From Dryas octopetala (taxonomy: Eukaryota; Streptophyta; Magnoliopsida; Rosales; Rosaceae): DNA of 64,000 nucleotides. Below are positions 1 through 10,432 of this stretch, one piece after another. The stretch covers positions 28,148,669 through 28,212,668 of the forward strand of contig OY992834.1 in the NCBI GenBank assembly GCA_963921425.1, given 5' to 3'. Every line of letters begins with the position of its first letter. The stretch's first letter is position 1. The translations under genes and the position numbers were made by a program. Below the pieces are notes generated by a model. That model ran no database searches. It saw only the letters and a program-made list of their open reading frames with translations, and was not told the origin of the DNA.

Positions 1-495
1 CCCCTCCCTCCTTCCCTCACCCAACTCAGACCAACACACACCTCCCCCTCCTCCCTTCACCCAACCCACCCAGCCCCTCCCCCCCTCATCCGACCACCTC
101 CCTCCCTCCCTCCCCCCTTTCACCCGACCCACCCAACCCACCTCTCACTCCACAAAATCACCAACTTTCAAAATACTAAATAAAAACAAGCAATCTTATA
201 TGGGTTTTAAAGCCCATGAGGAAAGGAAGAGAACCATACCAAAATTGTGGCCATTAGTGGCAGAAAAAAACCGGAATCAGCAAAGAAAGCCGGCGGCAGT
301 CGAAGCTTCTCGGCTTCGATCCAGATTGTACGGCGGCGGGATGAAGGATTGGATCCCATAGGGAGGTCGGCGCCTTCAAGACGAAGAGATCTCGACCGGT
401 CTCTCGTCGGGAGGTGGCCGGACGGCGAAGATCTGGCCGGGACGGGTCGCGGTTCGACTGGGTTTGTACGGGTCTGAAATTTTTTTGGAGTCTGA
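1..495. other. C-rich low-complexity stretch, no supported gene
   Basis: The first 160 bases are almost pure C/T runs (ccctccctcc-type). From about 247 to 477 a GC-richer open frame of 76 codons exists, but it has no recognisable domain, no intron signals and an Arg/Ser/Gly composition typical of translated GC-rich non-coding DNA. It could be the edge of a gene or element lying left of the window. I see nothing else here. Confidence 0.4.
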
Positions 496-499
496 TTGG

Positions 500-1004
500 G
501 GTGTGTTAGTCTTTTTTCATTAGTTTTTTTTTTTTTTATTATTAAGAAGGGTGTGCAAAAAAAAAAAAAATGTGCAACCCTCCTTTTTTTTTCTTCTTCT
601 TCTCTTTCTGTTTTTTTTTTTTTTTTTTTTTTTATTTCTTTTTCTCCCTTCTCTCATTTCTCTCCATCAGAGACTCAAGAGTCCATCCCCCGTGCTTCTC
701 TCTCTCTCTCTCTCTCGGCATCTCCATCCCCAGCCCAGCTAACCGGCGCCGACCACCAGCCTACCCTCATCTCTTTATCCCTCCTCCCTTCCTCCCTCCA
801 AGGCCTCAGCTCTTCCCAAAACCTTTCCTTCTCTCTCCCTCGTCTCCCAAAACCCAGAAATCCCACCCAGTAGAAAACTTCGCCGAAATTTCGAGAATTT
901 CTGCGAAAATATGAAAAATTTGGTGAAATTATCGAAATCTTGTTGGTTTAGTGTTAAAATTTCCATACCAAAAAGACGAAAACTTCGGCGACGGTGGACA
1001 CTTG
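500..1004. mobile_element. Possible end fragment of a hAT-like non-autonomous element
   Basis: A poly-T and (CT)n tract (about 525-715) leads into 870-1004, which is dense in the words gaaatttcg and cgccgaaa and contains tagtgttaaaatttccatacc. The same words, including that 21-base phrase in nearly identical form, occur on the opposite strand in the hAT-like element at 52328-53576. The stretch ends in cacttg, whose reverse complement (CAAGTG) resembles the CAAGG terminus of that element. The other end was not found and may lie outside the window. The open frames here are translated poly-T/CT and are rejected. Confidence 0.35.
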
Positions 1005-1152
1005 AAGTGTGTCATGATTGATCAAGATTTGTTAGGAAGTTGGGAGGAATAATATTGGATTTATTTATAATAGCTAACATTGATATTTGATACAGAACAG
1101 AGTGTTTAGGGGATGGAAGACATGGAACGGTAAAGAGGTAGCAGTGAGAGTC

Positions 1153-1578
1153 CTAGTGTGATTGTTGGGCCTTGGAAGCCTCGAGATCGGCAGCCTTCTT
1201 GAGAAAGTTGTCGTCGCCGTCCTCGAGAGCCATCTGAATGGGGGCGGAGCCGAGGCCATCGGCGATGGCGAGCATGATCTTCTTCATCTCCTCCCGGAAC
1301 TCGTCCAGATCCACCGTCCCACTCCCATCGCAGTCGAACTTGTCGAATATGGAGTCGTAGAGCTGCGTCAGCTGCTCCGCCGGGGTCGCCACGTCCATCC
1401 CGAAGTGGGCCTCGATCAGCCTCATCGACTCGAACGCCTTGCGCAGCTCCGACCGCGACAAAACGCCGTCGTTGTTCAGGTCGAGAGCCGCGAACCCCTC
1501 GTCCACGCTCTTCTTAAACTGCGCTTCGTCGCTCACGAAGTCCCTCACCGTGCTTCCGTCGATGATCACCACTCCCAT
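1153..1578 (-). CDS. EF-hand calcium-binding protein (141 aa)
   Basis: Single-exon gene for a small acidic calcium-binding protein. Two canonical EF-hand loops are visible. The first runs from D33 to E44 (D-x-N-x-D-G, ending S-R-S-E). The second runs from D82 to E93 (D-x-D-x-S-G, ending D-L-D-E). Each is flanked by amphipathic helices, and all loop positions needed to hold Ca2+ are present. No signal peptide, membrane segment or myristoylation site (the N-terminus is MGVVII) is convincing. It resembles the plant calmodulin-like/EF-hand family of about 140 residues annotated as calcium-binding EF-hand family proteins. The Ca2+ sensor role and cytosolic location are inferred from the family. 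The start is the first ATG of the frame, just downstream of an AT-rich leader. The antisense frame 1162-1590 is a codon-bias shadow. Client proteins cannot be deduced. Confidence 0.88.
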   Translation of the reverse strand: MGVVIIDGSTVRDFVSDEAQFKKSVDEGFAALDLNNDGVLSRSELRKAFESMRLIEAHFGMDVATPAEQLTQLYDSIFDKFDCDGSGTVDLDEFREEMKKIMLAIADGLGSAPIQMALEDGDDNFLKKAADLEASKAQQSH

Positions 1579-2698
1579 CGATCCAGATAATTTATTTTAT
1601 TTTATTTTCTATGAAAATGATAATATCTGTTTGTGACTTTGTGGTCAGTGACTCGCGAAGTTTGTTGTTTGTTGGCTAGTGATAACTCATTTATTTATGT
1701 TGGGGAGGAACAAGAAAAGATGATGGAATTGGTGACTTGGTGGGTACTGACTACTGGCCACTGGTGAGCTGCTGAACATTTATATTCCTTTTATTATGGG
1801 AATTAATTAGTATACGGGATTGCGCATCAAATTGTGTCGGTTAGAATGGAATAACATTCTGAAGCTTAGCTTTAGATGAAGCGGTGGTTGGTGGGGCAAG
1901 TGGAATACAGGTCTGAATGTCTGATAACTCCAGTGCAACACGTTGGCCTTGGGATGCTTCTCACCATCTTTTGATTGGCTGCACTTGCACAACCTTTATT
2001 CTTGCCTATCATCTACAGAATGATATCCTTTCGCTTGGGCCTTAGCCCAATTCAACAAGACCAAAAAGGGAAAAGGCCCACGAGGCATCAAATATTACAT
2101 CTATGTTGGACCTACAAACAACCCACAACTATGTTGGATTTGACCCATGAAGACCGTGGACCACAGCACAGGTCCACAACTCTGAACAAGTTCAACTACA
2201 AACTTGGATCGTTTTGCGATCATAGATTGATCATTTCCTTGGTTGTGCTAGCATGTGAATTAAGTGGATTCTTATAATTTTGTGAGTAATGCATGAGTAA
2301 CATGGTTGATTTAGAGTAACAATGTATATAGATAGAGGATCCGGATCCATGAATCCATATACAATAATATGATTAATAAGCACACTCGGGCCATACAAGT
2401 ACGACTCCAAATTCACTCCAAGTTGAAGGTCAAGTGCATTCTATTAATGAGCTAGCTAGCTAATATACGCATGTGTCAAATTATAGATATCAAAGCATGA
2501 TTTCTTGAGCAATAAAACTTTAAAATTCAGAACCTAAAACTCTAATTAATTAGCCAAATTGAAAACTAGCCGCTACTAGAACTTGAATTACATTACAACA
2601 TGATACACCCAAACGATTCGATCACATTATATCATCATCAACAGCACTAAATACTCCAAAAAAAAACCCAAAATTTGTCCATTGACATGATATCAGAG
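1579..2698. other. Intergenic spacer between the EF-hand and AAA-ATPase genes
   Basis: AT-rich DNA. 1579-1800 must hold the EF-hand promoter and leader, since that gene reads leftward. 2420-2698 should hold the 3' region of the AAA-ATPase gene. Short open frames between 1807 and 2416 show no domain or codon signature. Nothing else is supported. Confidence 0.6.
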
Positions 2699-4264
2699 TC
2701 AGACACCCCTTCTTCCAGAGTCAGACTTGGTCAAAGACCTCAGCCTCACTAAGAACTTCACCTTCCTCTGATCCCCACCTTCCTTCTTGATCTTCCTCCC
2801 CGGCGAGGTCACCCAATTCTCTGGCGACGACCCACACACCAGCACACTCTCCGGCGACCTCACCACCGTATCCATCTCGCAGTCCGTCAATTCCCGTCCC
2901 CCACCCAAAATTCTAGCCTGCATTGCCGACACCACCTCCTTCATTGCCACGTCGGCATTCCCGCGGTTCCTTAGCAGAATCTCCCCGACCTGAGCCGGCG
3001 TGAGGGCCCCACCCGACCTCACGCAACTGTCCACGGCCTCGAACAGCGGGTGGGAGTCCAGTCGCAGGTAGTTCTTCACCAGCGCCCGAAATGCCTGGGC
3101 TCCACAGGTGCCGAGGCTGACGTGGACGTCCATGCGACCGCAGCGGAGCAGGGCCGGGTCCACGTTGTCCCTGTGGTTGGTGGTGAAAACTATGATCCGC
3201 TCTTCCCCGCAACAGGACCACAACCCATCCGTGAAGTTGAGGAGCCCCGAGAGTGTGACCCGCCCGTTCTGCTCCTCCTGATGATCCGCTACTCCGCTCT
3301 CGGCGGCCTTCATCCATCTCTTTCTCGCAGTACTACTCTTGGAGTACTTGGAGAGCGCCGCCCTGTCGGCCGTCAGATCAAGCGAGCAGTCTATGTCTTC
3401 TATGACTACGATGGAGCGGTTGGTCGTTTGAATGAGTAGAGCTCGTAGTTCGGAATTGTCGGAAACTTTTGTGAGCTCGAGATCGTAGACGTCGTAGCAG
3501 AGGTAGTTGGCCATGGCAGCGATCAAGCTCGACTTGCCAGACCCGGGCGGGCCGTAGAGGAAGTATCCCCTTTTCCACGCGCGTCCCACTCTGTGGTAAA
3601 ACTGTTTGCCGTTGGAAAACGCGGTGAGATCTTCCGTTAACTGGTTCTTGAGTTGGGGCTCGAGTGCCAGCGTGTCGAAGGTGGAGGGGTGGCGGAAGGG
3701 AACGGAGACCCAGCCAGAGTCGTAGGAGCCGTGGCCGTTGTTGGTGAAGAGCCTCCGCTCGCGGGAGACACGCTCGAAATTCTCGGCACGTGCGGTGACG
3801 TGGTCCAAGTAGGGGCCGAGGAGGGTGTGGCGGTGGCGCTTGGGGAGCTTGAGAACGAAGCTGCGCTTCTCGTCGAGGGAGTCTTGGACGGTGTCGACGT
3901 GGTGAGTCCAGACGAGGGTGTGGCCTTTGAAGGAGTCGTAGACAGAGTGGTTGGGGGCGACGGTGAAGGAAATGCGGTTGGAGGAGTTGGAGCGGGAGAG
4001 GGTGAGGCGAGGACAGGTGGAGGTGGTGGAGGAGGAAGGGTTGTTAACGGAGTTGAGGTAGAGGTTGACGTGGCGGTAGAGGTCGTTGAGGTGGACCCCG
4101 CAGTAGCCATTGAACTCGGGGATGTCGAGGTAGGAGTAGGGGCTGAGCATGTCTTGGAGAGACTCGTAGAGGGAGTGGAGGAGGGACAACAGCTGAGAGG
4201 GCAGCACGTTTTGGAGGACTGTCAGGAGTCCCAGCAACGACCACAACTGTGACAACATCTCCAT
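2699..4264 (-). CDS. BCS1-type AAA-ATPase (At5g57480/At4g25835-like), 521 aa
   Basis: Intron-less gene for a plant AAA+ ATPase of the BCS1/AATP1 clade. Residues 5-30 form a hydrophobic segment that fits a membrane anchor. Residues 35-150 match the AAA-associated N-terminal domain of this clade (Y-x-D-I-P-E-F...LY). The ATPase core starts near residue 190 (S-V-P-F-R-H-P-S-T-F-D-T-L). Walker A is G238-PPGSGKS. Walker B is IVVIEDID (about 285-292). Sensor 1 is in VFTTNH (359-364), and the second-region arginines are in LLRCGRMD (372-379). About 35 charged residues (305-335) are inserted after Walker B, as is usual in the clade. The C-terminal tail is basic. All catalytic residues are present, so the enzyme should be active. 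Relatives sit in ER or mitochondrial membranes and several are stress-induced, but membrane and client here are inferred, not visible. Length matches the family's roughly 500-520 residues. Confidence 0.93.
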   Translation of the reverse strand: MEMLSQLWSLLGLLTVLQNVLPSQLLSLLHSLYESLQDMLSPYSYLDIPEFNGYCGVHLNDLYRHVNLYLNSVNNPSSSTTSTCPRLTLSRSNSSNRISFTVAPNHSVYDSFKGHTLVWTHHVDTVQDSLDEKRSFVLKLPKRHRHTLLGPYLDHVTARAENFERVSRERRLFTNNGHGSYDSGWVSVPFRHPSTFDTLALEPQLKNQLTEDLTAFSNGKQFYHRVGRAWKRGYFLYGPPGSGKSSLIAAMANYLCYDVYDLELTKVSDNSELRALLIQTTNRSIVVIEDIDCSLDLTADRAALSKYSKSSTARKRWMKAAESGVADHQEEQNGRVTLSGLLNFTDGLWSCCGEERIIVFTTNHRDNVDPALLRCGRMDVHVSLGTCGAQAFRALVKNYLRLDSHPLFEAVDSCVRSGGALTPAQVGEILLRNRGNADVAMKEVVSAMQARILGGGRELTDCEMDTVVRSPESVLVCGSSPENWVTSPGRKIKKEGGDQRKVKFLVRLRSLTKSDSGRRGV

Positions 4265-5280
4265 CTAGTTACGCTTTTGTCTTGCTTGCTCCTCAGTTGC
4301 TAGCTATATGTAGATATGGCTCACTTTCAATCATCAATTGTCTTTCTCTGTCTACGACTTTGAACACTTGCTAGCTCTCAACTCAGTATATATTCATGCA
4401 TGCATATTGTATATAAATGTACAATGAGTCAATGAGAGAAGGAAGAAGAAGACAAATTAAGCAGAGGCAGGGCACAGTAATTAATTAAGGTTGGTGATGT
4501 TTTGGGAATATAATTGGGATTTTTTAAATCTGAAATTGGCCTGTAATAAAGACACTGTTTGAGAGCTGAAAAAGCAGCAGCAAAGCAAAAGTGTAAAGAT
4601 ATATGAAGCCCACTGCGTGCTCTTCTAGCTTTTGCTTTTTCTCTCTACATATCCATTATTCCCTACACCAACCTGTTGCATCCAAATTATATATTCTAGT
4701 TAAGACAAGAGGAGCAGCATCCCATGCAATTAAGCACACACACGTCTTGGCCAAAAAAAAAAAGCACACACACGAGACATGAGACATGAACGACTTTTGC
4801 TTTTGCATGTCTCCTTCTTTTACCAACTAATCTTCATCTTTTCTCGTAATTTGTTATTTGGGTTCTTCTTTTCACAGTTATAGCCTCTGAGCTAGAATGT
4901 TCTCATGCATTCTTACCAATAATTACCAAATAATTATATAGTAAATTAGATATGCACACATTATTATATATATACTCACGCATTATTTAACAAATTTGTT
5001 TGACAATGCCAAATACATTATTGTTTTCATAAATTTCTCCATATTATCAATTCCAACACTCATTTGTCTGGCCCCACGAGACTTAAACTTCCCATGCATA
5101 TATAGTTCGTTTTCTTCAAGACATGCATATTATAAGAAAGAGTGAGAAAAAAAAAAAAAAAAAAAAAAAACAAAAACAAAAACGAAAACCCATATAACTT
5201 ACAGAGCTGAATATATACTCCAAGCTGTTACGTACTGAAAAGAAAAAGAAAAAGGAGTAACTGAAGTTTACCATTATAAG
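4265..5280. other. Promoter-side spacer of the AAA-ATPase gene
   Basis: AT-rich intergenic DNA upstream of the minus-strand AAA-ATPase gene. It contains purine-rich patches, two A-runs (about 4754-4764 and 5147-5170) and no reading frame with a recognisable protein. The frame 5116-5346 is translated poly-A/T. Confidence 0.6.
4384..4395 (-). promoter_or_regulatory. Candidate TATA box for the AAA-ATPase gene
   Basis: An AT-rich TATATAC-type word on the minus strand lies about 120 bases upstream of the AAA-ATPase ATG. Position is plausible for a core promoter, but the surrounding DNA has several similar words, so the choice is weak. Confidence 0.25.
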
Positions 5281-6194
5281 ATTCAACAAATCATCAACCG
5301 CAAAGACATATCTTTCTGTGCAGCAAAATAAATATTTAAAGTTCAATGAAAATTAGATAGGCCTTTCACCTTTCGTATAAATGTTCACATATAATGATTT
5401 ACTTGGAAAGGAAGTTGAAAGTAGAGAAAAACTCCGAACAGGTATGTATCTAGTTTGGAAAAGTAGAGAAAAGAAATGAGGTTTTGAGCATTCTCTTTGT
5501 AGGACGTATTACATATATGTACATATACATATATATATTTTAGGGTATAGAATTATTGTTCAAGGTTTTATTTTAGGTTTTAAAACCTAAATTCTAACCG
5601 AGGAATAAAAACTCAAAATCATAAGAGTTAAAACAAATATATATAGGGTCCTTCCGTTGAGGTTATCTCATTTTAAACAAAATAAAGTATGACTTGTGGG
5701 ACTCACACCACATTGTAATTTGATGATCAAAGCCATCTATTTTCTAAATCTCTATTAAAGGATTATATATATATATATATAACTTTTCTCTAGCTAAGCC
5801 GGATGCATGCGTACTTCCGCTTTTTTTGTTGTTGCTTCCTCGATCCACCCGTTTTTTAGGGTATAAGGTACTAGTTCACCTAGCTAGCTTGTATCTTCCT
5901 AAGGTGTAAAATGAGATTTGTGAAAGCTACATGTTAATTCAACAAATCATCAACCGCAAAGACATATCTTTCTGGGTGGCAAAATAAATATTTAAAGTTC
6001 AATGAAAATTAGATAGGCCTTTCACCCTTCGTATAAATGTTCACATATAATGATTTACTTGAAAGGAAGTTGAAAGTGGAGAAAAACTCCGAACAGGTAT
6101 GTATCTAGTTTGGAAAAGTAGTGAAAAGAAATGAGGTTTTCAGAATTCTCTTTGTAGGACGTATGGATATGGATATGTATACATACATATATAT

Positions 6195-6225
<31 letters not shown>

Positions 6226-6832
6226 TACATATACAAATTCTCTTTTCATATATACATATGTATATGGATATGTATACATATACATATATTATTTATATAT
6301 ATATATATACAACATATACAAATTCTCTTTGTACGACGTCTGTTCTTTAACTAAAGAACGGACATGGGTAATTATATGACATTTTGTTATTTTTAGGCCA
6401 TTTTTTACAAAGTTCAACATGCGAGGGTAGAAGGTTCTATATTTTAGGGTATAGAATTATTGTTCGAGGTTTTATTTTAGGTTTTAAAACCTAAATTCTA
6501 ACCGAGGAATGAAAACTCAAAATCATGAGAGTTAAAACAAATATATATATATAGGGTCCTTCTGCTGAGGTTATCTCATTTTAAACAAAATAAAGTATGA
6601 CTTGTGAGACTCACTCCATATTGTAATTTGATGATCAAAGCCGTCTATTTTCTAAGTCTCTATTAAAAGATTATATATATATATAATTTTTCTCTAAGCC
6701 GGATAAGTACGTACTTCCGCTTTTTTTGTTGTTGCTTCATCCGCCCGTTTTTTAGGGTATAAGGTACGAGTTCACCTAGCTCGTATCCTCCTAAGGTGTA
6801 AAATGAGATATGTGGAAGCTGTATGTTAGATT
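5281..6832. repeat. Diverged tandem duplication (about 5281-5935 and 5938-6832)
   Basis: The block starting attcaacaaatcatcaaccg near 5281 recurs near 5938 and both copies run in the same order: tttaaagttcaatgaaaatt, gaggttttnagnattctctttgtagg, tagggtatagaattattgtt, taaagtatgacttgtg, gtataaggtac, ctaaggtgtaaaatgagat. The second copy is about 240 bases longer, because of (TA/TACA)n expansion at about 6165-6310 and an extra segment around 6320-6440. The 3' parts (5640-5780 and 6540-6690) read like half of the foldback MITEs found later in this window. No coding content. Confidence 0.85.
6165..6315. repeat. AT/TACATA microsatellite
   Basis: Interspersed (TA)n, (TATACA)n and GGATATG words with internal dyad symmetry, present in the second unit of the surrounding tandem duplication and much shorter in the first (about 5510-5540). 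The two overlapping open frames here are translated microsatellite. Confidence 0.8.
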
Positions 6833-9118
6833 TTAAAGCCCAAAATCCCAGAGTGAAAACCTAACATAAAGCCGACAATCCAGTGCTGAGCGCTCAAGGA
6901 AGAAGCAAAATTGCACCGTCGAGCGTTCGGCGCCTGATATCCATGAAAAGAGAATTTGCGGACGTTCACGTAAGTGAATGACTGCATATATATATTATGG
7001 TTTTTTGTTTTCACTTTAATTTGATTTTATTCTCGGTAGGGCTTAATATTTTCAATTGAGACTCGTTCCTTAAATGATGATTCTAGACTTTAAAATATAG
7101 AACTCTATAATCTAAAATATTGAATCCTACCATAAATGACCTAAAATATGATAGAAATCAGAAAATGGCCCTTAATCATATTAAAAATCAGTTTATGCAA
7201 CAACTCGAACAAAGGAAGCACAAAAAAAAAGTTGACTGGTTTGACAATTTTAATTGGGCAATGCTAGGATGTTTTAATTTTGTGCCTCAATGACACGAAT
7301 TACCATGTCAAGTAAAAAATATGATACTGTTAAATTCAAATCATCATGCACGCAAATATATACTACTTTACCTTTTATTATTTACAAAATCCAAATCCTA
7401 AAAAAATAAAAAACTTGCAGCCCCAGTTCCTTTTAACTTTTAAGTTTTAACCCTATATACTACATGCAGGATTATGATGGTAATTAACTAGCTAGCAGGA
7501 GGGTACATGCAATCAGAGTGGCTGATTTGGGACTCTTATGGTATTCTCCACCTCTCTGTCTTCTTGTTTACTTTCTCCTCTTTCCCTTCTTTATCTCCTT
7601 CTCTACTTGTTCCTTGTTGATGATGGTGCGGCAGACAGCTTATGTCCACGAACGTACGGCTTCCCGGTTACCGTAAGATGTCGCACCTCATACCAGCACT
7701 GCCTCTGCAGTATAACTGTATAAGCACTTCCTCCACCTCTTCACCACCGACCGATTATTAGCAGGGTTAAATTGGGTATTAACTTGTAATGATGCAAAGA
7801 ATTTAACATAAAAATAGTTAATTTTAAATGATATGAATTTTATGAAGCACAAATTTTAAGACCCATATATAATCGTTTTTCATTTTAATTATATTGGCGA
7901 AATTTTGTGCTCTATTGTCCATTTATTTTGATTCCATAATGCATCAAAATTAATTGAAGAAATCGTGATATATATCTAAAGTGACCTAATTTTTAACGAA
8001 ATAAAGATGTTTAAATGGTCAACGTTTACCATTTGAACTCATGTTTAACTCGTTTCCACTGGATTTTTTTTTTGTTTTGACAAACTTTGAAAAATTTCTT
8101 TATGATGAATTTTATATCTATTTTTTTTTTCTTTTAATTAACAATTATTGTCCATAAAATTTGAACTCAGACCAAATTGTTATCGGCTAATCTATTCTCT
8201 AGATCTATATGTTTGTGTACTTATTTTTCCTCTATTTACGCTAATTACCTTGTCCTGAGAAACTTGCATATAGATTAATGTGAATTTTATTCATGTAGCC
8301 GCTATTGATGTATGCATGCCTCAAAGGCTCAAACAGTTCATTTTCACTCTCTTTCTTTCTTTCTTTCCTTTTGTTTCGGGTTTAGAAAAGGGCAGATGAT
8401 AATATTCTTTTTTCTTGCCCACTTGCAATTCTCATCTTTACAGGACTCCTAGCTCCCACTTTTATACAAAGTCCATTTGCTCAATTCCTTTTCCAAAAAA
8501 TTATTTTGTAAATTCCTTTTAAGAAAAGTGAGGCCTTGAGCACCTTCTGATTTTGATCCAGCGGTGCTTCGCAGCCTCATAAATATGAATTTTGGCTTCC
8601 CTTTTAGATGTTCAGGTATCAAACATGGTTGAAATTAGATAAAGCAAAGAAAAAGGGAAAGTAAAAAGAGAAAAAAGAAATTAAAGAGGTGTGGCGTAGG
8701 TGGGGTTGACATAAATAGCCACACACAAGGATGTAAGTGGGTTTAGAGTGCTGGTCAAGAAAGTTGAGTTCTAAGATAATCAAGAATAAAGCCCACTACA
8801 ACCAAAGAATAAAGCCAAAATATCCTATTGAAAAAAAATAATTACAAATGGGGAGCTGTTCTTCACACTATTAATTTTGGGTGCTACTATTTAGACCCAA
8901 TTAATTTATTAATAGTCTCAACACTTAAATGAGAATGTAATTTCATATTCTATCATAATACAAATTAACTAATAAAGACATACTAACTAATTAAAAAATA
9001 AAAATAAAAAAACTTGATCATTTCAATCAAACCCATTGTCCATCCCCACCAGCCAGCCAGCATCCCCTTGATCTCTGCTGTCACCTCACCACCAGCAGAT
9101 AAGATCGGCAGCCCTCCA

Positions 9119-9121
<3 letters not shown>
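6833..9121. other. AT-rich intergenic region
   Basis: No gene is supported. A 61-codon frame at 7538-7723 (Leu/Ser-rich, beginning MVFSTSLSS) has no domain and ends without context. Around 8870-8930 a short stretch, gggtgctactatttagaccc, has a similar word in reverse orientation near 20408-20432, hinting at old dispersed repeat debris. Otherwise I see nothing. Confidence 0.55.

Positions 9122-9176
<55 letters not shown>
9122..9176. repeat. (CT)n microsatellite
   Basis: About 27 uninterrupted CT dinucleotides. Open frames across it on both strands (Ser/Leu and Arg/Glu polymers) are artefacts. Confidence 0.97.
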
Positions 9177-9180
<4 letters not shown>

Positions 9181-9450
9181 CCTCACTATACTCTCTTCCT
9201 TTTTCTATTAGCAGAACCACCAAAGCAAGAGTGGCTGGTAAACTGGTGGTTCGATCGACCTTCTTCTTCTTGTAGCAAAAATATATAGAATTAATTATTA
9301 TAGGATGCATGTTATGCATCATATTTAATCTCAAGTGCACCAATTAATTTTATTTAACAACAAGGTAACAATCAATTGCATTGTATGTAGGAGTGGGTGT
9401 CATCTGACTTATTTTAAAATATGGTCAATTGTCATTTTATTTCTTATTTT

Positions 9451-9452
<2 letters not shown>

Positions 9453-9510
<58 letters not shown>
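9453..9510. repeat. (CT)n microsatellite
   Basis: A second run of about 29 CT dinucleotides, 280 bases after the first, followed by a CTT-rich patch to about 9570. The frames read through it are artefacts. Confidence 0.97.
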
Positions 9511-9520
<10 letters not shown>

Positions 9521-9639
9521 CCGCTATGTCTCTCTTCTCTTTCTTCTTCATCTTCTTGTTCTTCTTCTTCGCATATTTGGAACTTTTTTTTTTTGTCAAA
9601 AGATCTGGAACTCAGATCTAGAAAAACTATTGAAATTAT

Positions 9640-9835
9640 GAACAGAAACTGTGAACTGAAATTGCAAAATAAAAATACAAACTGAAATTGCGACTTTTTG
9701 AGTTTGTTAATTGTGTCAGACAACTAAAACTGTGACTTTATAAGAATGTTCTCCATAACTGAAACTGCGAGTGAAAACTGAAACTGCAGTGAAAACTGAA
9801 ATTGCATGTGAAAATTGAAACTTTTTACAATTAAA
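9640..9835. repeat. Degenerate short repeats, aactgaaattgc type
   Basis: The word aactgaaa(c/t)tgc recurs irregularly at least six times in direct orientation just left of the CACTA element. It looks like a decayed minisatellite. No coding potential. Confidence 0.6.
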
Positions 9836-9847
9836 TTTGTTTGCATA

Positions 9848-9861
9848 CACTACAAGAAAAA
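9848..9861 (+). repeat. CACTA left terminal inverted repeat
   Basis: CACTACAAGAAAAA, preceded directly by the target duplication ATA at 9845-9847. Confidence 0.97.
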
Positions 9862-10430
9862 AGGGTTTGGGAGAGGAATGGAATTCGTCGCCCAAAGTAG
9901 AGTTTCGTCGCCCAAACGTTTGGGCGACGAAATTGGTTCGTCGAGCAATTGGACGCCCAAGATGTTTCGCCCAAGAGTTTGGGCGACGAATCCATAAATT
10001 TCGTCGCCCAAAGACACCAGCGGGCGACGAAATTTTTTTGTCTCCCAACACATAAAATTCGTCGCCCAAAGAATGTTTAGGCGACGGACAAATTTCGTCG
10101 CCCAAACCCTATTTGGGCGACGAACACACTTATTCGTCGCCCAAAGCATGTTTGGGCGACGAAATTATCCGTCGCCTAAACAAGATTTGGGAGAGGAATA
10201 GCTAATTTCCTCGCTGGAACGTGCTTTGGGCGACGGATAAAATTCGTCGCCCAAAGAGGGTTTGGGCGACGGACAAATGTCGTCACCCAAACCATCTTTG
10301 GGCGACGAATAAGAGTGTTCGTCGCCCAAACCCTCTTTGGGCGACGAATTTTGTCCGTCGCCTAAACATGATTTGGGCGACGAATAAGGGTGTTCGTCGC
10401 CCAAAGATGGTTTGGGCGACAAATACAAAA
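9862..10430. repeat. CACTA left subterminal repeat array
   Basis: The word TTCGTCGCCCAAA and its reverse complement TTTGGGCGACGAA recur about twenty times in alternating orientation, spaced by roughly 10-30 bases, with variants such as gggcgaggaa and cgtcgcctaaa. Such arrays are the binding sites of TNPA-type proteins in En/Spm-like elements. Binding here is an inference from that model. Frames read through the array (9716-10149, 10165-10515) only translate the repeat. Confidence 0.93.
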
Positions 10431-10432
10431 AT

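Noticed and set aside
1162..1590. 142-codon plus-strand frame over the EF-hand gene
   Set aside because: Antisense shadow of a GC-biased coding sequence with two clear EF-hands on the other strand.
3637..4252. Ser/Thr/Pro-rich and Val/Gly-rich frames overlapping the AAA-ATPase
   Set aside because: Out-of-frame or antisense shadows of the real minus-strand frame that carries Walker A and B.
8983..9723. Arg/Glu and Ser/Leu polymer frames
   Set aside because: Translated (CT)n microsatellites.
9862..10430. Regularly spaced repeats that could suggest a CRISPR array
   Set aside because: Repeats alternate in orientation, have unequal spacing, lie beside CACTA termini and are in a plant genome with no cas genes. 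They are transposon subterminal repeats.
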